A stretch of DNA of 64,000 bases from contig NC_066585.1 in the NCBI RefSeq assembly GCF_024323335.1, positions 181,554,294 through 181,618,293 of the forward strand, in the 5' to 3' direction. The DNA is from Lathyrus oleraceus. Its lineage: Eukaryota; Streptophyta; Magnoliopsida; Fabales; Fabaceae. Each line of letters starts with the position of its first letter. The stretch's first letter is position 1. The position numbers and the translations under genes are program-made. The notes under the pieces were generated by a model. The model saw only the letters and a list, made by a program, of their open reading frames with translations, was not told the origin of the DNA and searched no databases. Positions 59,566 through 64,000 of the stretch are shown here, in pieces.

Positions 59566-60233
59566 ATATTTTATATCACTTAGTAATTTATAATTATTCA
59601 TTTTACTCTTTTTTTATTCCTTTTACTAAAGATTTAATGTTTTTTTATTATCCTAATTAGTTTAAATGGTTGTTCAAATTATAGGTGTTTAACGACCAGT
59701 GACAAATTTTAGCATAGAGCTTTTGGACAGCCTATAAGACTTTCCATTTTGGTAATTGCTTTTGTTGGTTAATCATTTTATTTAGTTTTGTTGTAAAATT
59801 ATAAGGTTTATCCAGTTTTACCTTTGCATTTGTTGTAAACTATTATTTCTATGTCATTTGGTTCTGTAATGCAAGTTCAATGTTTTTGTTTCAGAAATAT
59901 GCAAAATATGGTTCTGTATTATGTGATATGGGTTTGTAGGTACAAACGGAAAAAAAAATCACCCCTCGGTTTGTAAATAAAACTGATGTAATAATATCTG
60001 GTTATTGCCTCGATGTTTAAATAAAACCAAGATGTTATGTTGGGCGCGTCATCCAACTTTGTAAATAATAAAAATGTAGATGTTGGGGTTCGAACCCATG
60101 ATCGGATAACTTACCCCTCACTTTTTAATTAACCGATGTGTTAAATGGCATATTTTAATTTCACCTTTCGTTATTTAGCCGAGGTTACATATCTTTCGAG
60201 AGCGACGTTAAAAGCATTGTTTGTAATAGTGAA
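59566..60233 (+). mobile_element. CACTA element 3' subterminal region and terminus
   Basis: Follows the transposase. Modules like CCTCGGTTTGTAAATAAAAC recur near 59965 and 60015, with GTTGGGGTTCGAACCCATGA near 60080. The end reads GTTTGTAATAGTG at 60221-60233, the inverse of a CACTATTACAAAC terminal repeat. A similar end occurs inverted near 16637. The 3-bp target duplication cannot be checked because the other end is lost. Confidence 0.6.
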
Positions 60234-60349
60234 TTAAAAAAACTAGTTACAACTAAAATTTTGTTACAACTGAAACTTTAGTTTAACATTTATACCACCT
60301 CTGAAAACTAAATGAAACTCAAATGAAATGCTAGCTTAAAATTTGAATT
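60234..60349. other. Short AT-rich gap
   Basis: No coding or structural feature recognised between the CACTA terminus and the copia fragment. Confidence 0.4.
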
Positions 60350-61720
60350 TGGATTACACTTTAACACCATCCCTTAATCCACAATCAAGACTAAAATCAA
60401 CAACACCAATTCCATCCCTCAAATGGATAAAGTGTTCAGTATTGATAGTTTTAGTTAGCACATCTGCAAGTTTCTCCTAAGTGATACAATGAACCCCTTA
60501 TATCACTCTATTCTGAACTTGATTGCACAGAAAATAGAACTTTGTGTCAATGTTCTTGCTCTTTCCATGCAACACTGAATTTTTAGCAAGGCTTATAGCT
60601 GGTTTGTTTTCAATCATCAACCTCACAACCTTTCTCACCTTGATCTTTAAATATTACAATAAGTTTATAATCCAAATAGTTTGATACACAAACAAAGCAC
60701 CTGCAATGTACTCAGCTTCACAAGTTGATAATGAAACCATTGGTTGCTTCTTGGAGTACCAAGAAATGGGACCTCCCAGATACTTGAAGAAATATCCATA
60801 AGTATTTCTTCTGTCAGCTCTGTCTCCATACCAATTAGAGTCTGAATAGCATATCAACTCTGAATTAGATTTAGCACCAGAAGGGAACAAAACTCCATAC
60901 CTCAGAGTCCCTATAATATACCTCAATATCCTAATAACAACTTGGTATTATGACCAATTTGGTGTGTTCAAAAACCTACTCACCATTCCATATGTATAAT
61001 AGATGTCAAGTTTGGTGTTACAGAGATATATCAATGAGCCCACCAACTATTTAAAAGTTGTATCTTGTACATCATCACCCTTAAAATCAAAATTCAACTT
61101 GTGATTTGTTTCAACAGGTGTGATTGCATACTTGAAATTTATTAGCCCAATTCTCTTCATAAGCTCAATTTCATACTTTAGATAATGAAAAGTTATACCC
61201 TTATTAGAGTATATAACCTCCATCCCTAGAAAATATATCATATTTCCTATATTTATCATCCCAAACTTATTCATCAACACCTTTTTGAATTTATTATCTT
61301 ATCTGAACAACTTCTTGCTAGCAATATGTCATCAACATAGAGGAACACCAAAACCATATTGCTATCAGATGTATGTTGAACATAAACACCATACTCCATC
61401 TCACATTTTCTGAATCCTTGAAGCTTGAAAAATGAAACAATTTCATATTCCAAGCTCTAGGAGCTTGTTTCAGTTCACACAAGGCTTTATGCAACTTGTA
61501 CACCATTCCTTCCTGATTCTTTTTCACAAATCCAAGAGGTTGTGACACATAAACTTCCTCTTATAAAGGACCATTCATAAATGCATATTTCACATTTAAA
61601 TACCTCAGAGGCCAATTTCAATTAGCATATATAGCAATTACCAATCTGATTGTTTCATACCTGCCATACCCCAAAATATGCCTTACTTTTCTCAATTTCA
61701 TATGGTTTATTGCTCATCTC
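60350..61720 (-). pseudogene. Copia-C: degraded Ty1/copia RT-RNase H fragment
   Basis: On the minus strand, from about 61548: QPLGFVKKNQEGMVYKLHKA, LCELKQAPRAWN; then after breaks KFGMINIGNMIYFLGMEVIY (61280-61047), RYIIGTLRYGVLFPSGAK, YSDSNWYGDRADRRNT, STCEAEYIAGALF (60926-60654) and, near 60450, EKLADVLTK. This is the C-terminal copia reverse transcriptase and RNase H, with the usual SDSNW and CEAEYI motifs. Many frameshifts and stops. No LTRs, gag or integrase are seen. Confidence 0.8.
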
Positions 61721-61859
61721 ATATGCATAATTCACATGTCCTAATCATCCATCTTAAGGCTTTCATTTAGAGTTGCATCTTTCAAATAACATCCTTGATT
61801 CAAAGGTTTTTTGTTATTCAAGATACAAGGCACTAATTTATGATTTGCAAGCTTATGGT

Positions 61860-64000
61860 CATTATACTTTATCTTGACATTATGGATTTTGGGCACAACA
61901 AATTAGTGATTGATCTTGGTTCTTGAGCTACTTTATTTGGGAAACCCCAATCCTTGGTTTTGGTTGTCTGATCATTTTAGCTACACCATGTCATTGAAAT
62001 TTGGGGAGTCATTTTCATGTCTTGATTTTAGTCCCTGAAATTTGGGTGATCATATTTGATTTTTTTTATTCATGGCATGATATGTCATCCAAGAGATCAA
62101 GAGCTCTCAAATTCAAGGTCATATTCAAGTATAAAATCATGTTCAAGATTTAAGATCCTGGAGGAAAGGCATGTTACTTGACCTACAATACACAATTCAT
62201 AAAAAGAGCCATTTCCATTACAAAACCTTCAAAATTCCATTACAAAATCCCAAAATCAAATTCTATACAAAAAAATGCTACTTTGACCTATAGTTAACTT
62301 TTGGTCAACTGTTGACTTTTTGGTCAAATAGTTGACCAAAGTCAACTACCTTTTATAAACCTTAATTCCTATATTTTTTTCATTCACAAGCTATCCCCAT
62401 TCTTGTGGGTCTCTAAATTCTTCATGATTCTTGATGATTCTTCATTATACCATGACTTACTCCATGCCTTGTTCCATGCTAAGGCCTTCACACAACAAGT
62501 TATTTTATATCAACCCTACAATTCATACACCATAAAAAGTTAGAACTACATTGACATTACACAATGGAATTTCACACAATTCAAACAAAACCCACATTAA
62601 CAACAATACAAGTAGAATTACATAACCTCATAGACCACTAACTTCATCAATTTAACCCAACTTTTATTTTGAGTTTACTTCTAACATTAACTAATTCTAA
62701 ATAGAAAATTAGACCAATTCTAACATTAACACTAATAAACCCAATTCAATGGCAGTTACATTCATGACACTAACTACTAACCAAACTTCACATTCAATGC
62801 AAAACAATTCAAGTCAGTTTTAATAGTCGTGCTAACAATCAAACCAAACTAGTTTTACTGATAGAGCCACCTAGTGGTTAAACCTAAAACAAAATTAACC
62901 TCATTGCAATTCCATTCTAAAATAATTAGCTTCACTGACAGTTAAATACTCAAATCCATTCACATAGAAAAGAAAGGGATAATATGGTCATCGAAACCAA
63001 ATATGGACTCGGGAGTCGATTATACAAGGGGAATGTATTAGCACCCCTCATAACTGTTGTATTCAACGAGAACCGCCTAAAGTTCTAAGGGTTGATTGTT
63101 TGTTAAGGGAGTTTTTTTATTCTTATTCTTATTTATCAAGTTAGTTTTATTAAAGCATTAAAAGGAGAAATTATTTATTAAAAAAAAAAGAAAAAGAGAA
63201 TCTTTAATTATTGAGTTCGCCAAGGATTCAAACCCTCGTGCCTACATATTGTCATCATGCAATTAGAAAATTAGAGTTTCGTAGTTCATTCTAAAAAATG
63301 TTTGTGCATTTGTTGTTTTTATAGGATAGGATTTAAGTTATTTTTGTCTTTAAAGTTAGCTTGCATTGCTCGCACGATGGAGGTCTAAGCGCTTGTTTTT
63401 GTTTCGCGTCGAATGTAATTTGTACTATCCTTTTTATGAAAAGGGAGTTTTTGAAAGGTGCATAAGGGCACACAAATGATTTGATGAGTTATGTTGCTTT
63501 TAAATTGAGTTAATCTTAGGTGTTGTGGATGTACCCAGTTCTTTATTTGCAAAAATATTTTTAGTTTAATCTACAAAATAAATTGATGATGGATAAAAAA
63601 TATGAGTTATTTATATATTTGAGAAAAATAAATAATCATTATTGTGACTTATCCTAATTGAAATGTAGAGGACAAACATTTTTATATAATTTACTTGAAA
63701 TGAAAAAAAGAAATTAACTTAAGAGAAGAGATTATTATTCATTTTATAATTTTATTACTAAAATAATTAAATTTAATGTCATAAATTGAATAAAAGAGGG
63801 TTAATAATTTTTAAAATTAGGAACATTTATGCATTTGAAAAATAAATTTCATTATTGTGATTTATCCTATTTTTAGGGGAAAACATTATTACATATACAT
63901 ATAACTTACTTGAAATGAAAAAAAAGTACTCAACTTTAAAAGAAGGGAGTTATTAAATAGATAACTAAATTAATTAGGCAAATCATTTTAATTGAAGGGA
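61860..64000. mobile_element. Probable large LTR or LTR-flank DNA (Ogre/Tat-like)
   Basis: No protein signal. Text at 62998-63070 (GACTCGGGAGTCGATTATAC, ATGTATTAGCACCCCTC, TGTATTCAACGAGAACC) is reminiscent of the GAAGGTGTTAGCAC segment near the end of the minus-strand Ogre LTR at about 30255. That suggests a minus-strand LTR of another subfamily running off the right edge. 61860-62990 is AT-rich with a W-box cluster. The call rests on resemblance alone. Confidence 0.35.
62283..62345. promoter_or_regulatory. W-box-like cluster
   Basis: Six TTGAC(C/T) cores on both strands in 63 bp: 62283, 62303 (inverted), 62312, 62322 (inverted), 62332, 62340 (inverted). The last five are 8-10 bp apart. W-boxes bind WRKY factors in plants. 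Function here is inferred from motif density alone. Confidence 0.5.

Noticed and set aside
60075..60105. GTTGGGGTTCGAACCCATGA looks like a tRNA T-arm
   Set aside because: No D-arm, anticodon arm or acceptor stem can be formed around it, and related GGGATTCGAAGAC strings occur at 17465 and 17577 within CACTA-like DNA. It is an element module, not a tRNA gene.

Overview
The window is nuclear DNA of a flowering plant, AT-rich and built almost wholly of nested transposable elements. The retroelement types (Ogre/Tat-like Ty3 elements with LTRs of 4.5-4.8 kb and a second RNase H, a Tekay-like Ty3 element, Ty1/copia elements, a plant LINE with a DUF4283-type ORF1, CACTA and hAT elements) fit a large-genome legume, most likely of the pea/vetch/faba bean group. 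That placement is inference. Only one host gene is recognisable: the 5' half of a terpene synthase on the minus strand (18659-19474).

Layout. (1) 1-18040 is a plus-strand LINE opened repeatedly by later insertions: endonuclease 1-370; a probable solo LTR ('X', 371-1303 and 7037-7268) itself opened by a minus-strand Ogre LTR plus 3' internal region (1304-7036); LINE reverse transcriptase 7269-8387; an LTR-bounded copia element, Copia-A (8388-16310, exact CTAAG target duplication); LINE zinc domain 16311-16636; a CACTA-like insert to about 17807; LINE 3' end and A-rich tail to 18040. (2) 18041-24949 is the terpene synthase fragment and its upstream DNA, which carries a second copia element, Copia-B (19848-24640, exact CACTC duplication). 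(3) 24950-45748 is a second copy of the same LINE: ORF1 from 24950; a CACTA-like insert 25597-27840 holding a 347-bp hAT MITE with a perfect 8-bp duplication; endonuclease to 29125; X from 29126; a minus-strand Ogre element from 30059 whose LTR was entered by a very young Tekay-like element (31894-39996, GAAGA duplication). The Ogre pol is cut off inside reverse transcriptase at 45748. (4) 45749-58247 is a plus-strand Ogre derivative with two LTRs but no gag or pol. (5) 58248-64000 holds a CACTA transposase relic and terminus, a decayed copia fragment, and what looks like part of another large LTR.

Main inferences. Positions 1-7036 and 28755-41240 share the same LINE/X/Ogre junctions, so they descend from one duplicated nest lying on either side of the terpene synthase. 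No autonomous element is left: every pol region has lost a domain or carries stops and frameshifts, and most nonsense codons look like C-to-T or G-to-A changes. The Tekay-like copy has LTRs differing at only about 4 of 2062 positions, yet lacks its reverse transcriptase core and has several frameshifts, which suggests it was mobilised in trans from a template that was already defective. I found no wholly new biological system. The best leads are that element, the template-switch scar at 31617-31740, the arrays of short palindromes in two element families, and the terpene synthase that may be split by the LINE nest.
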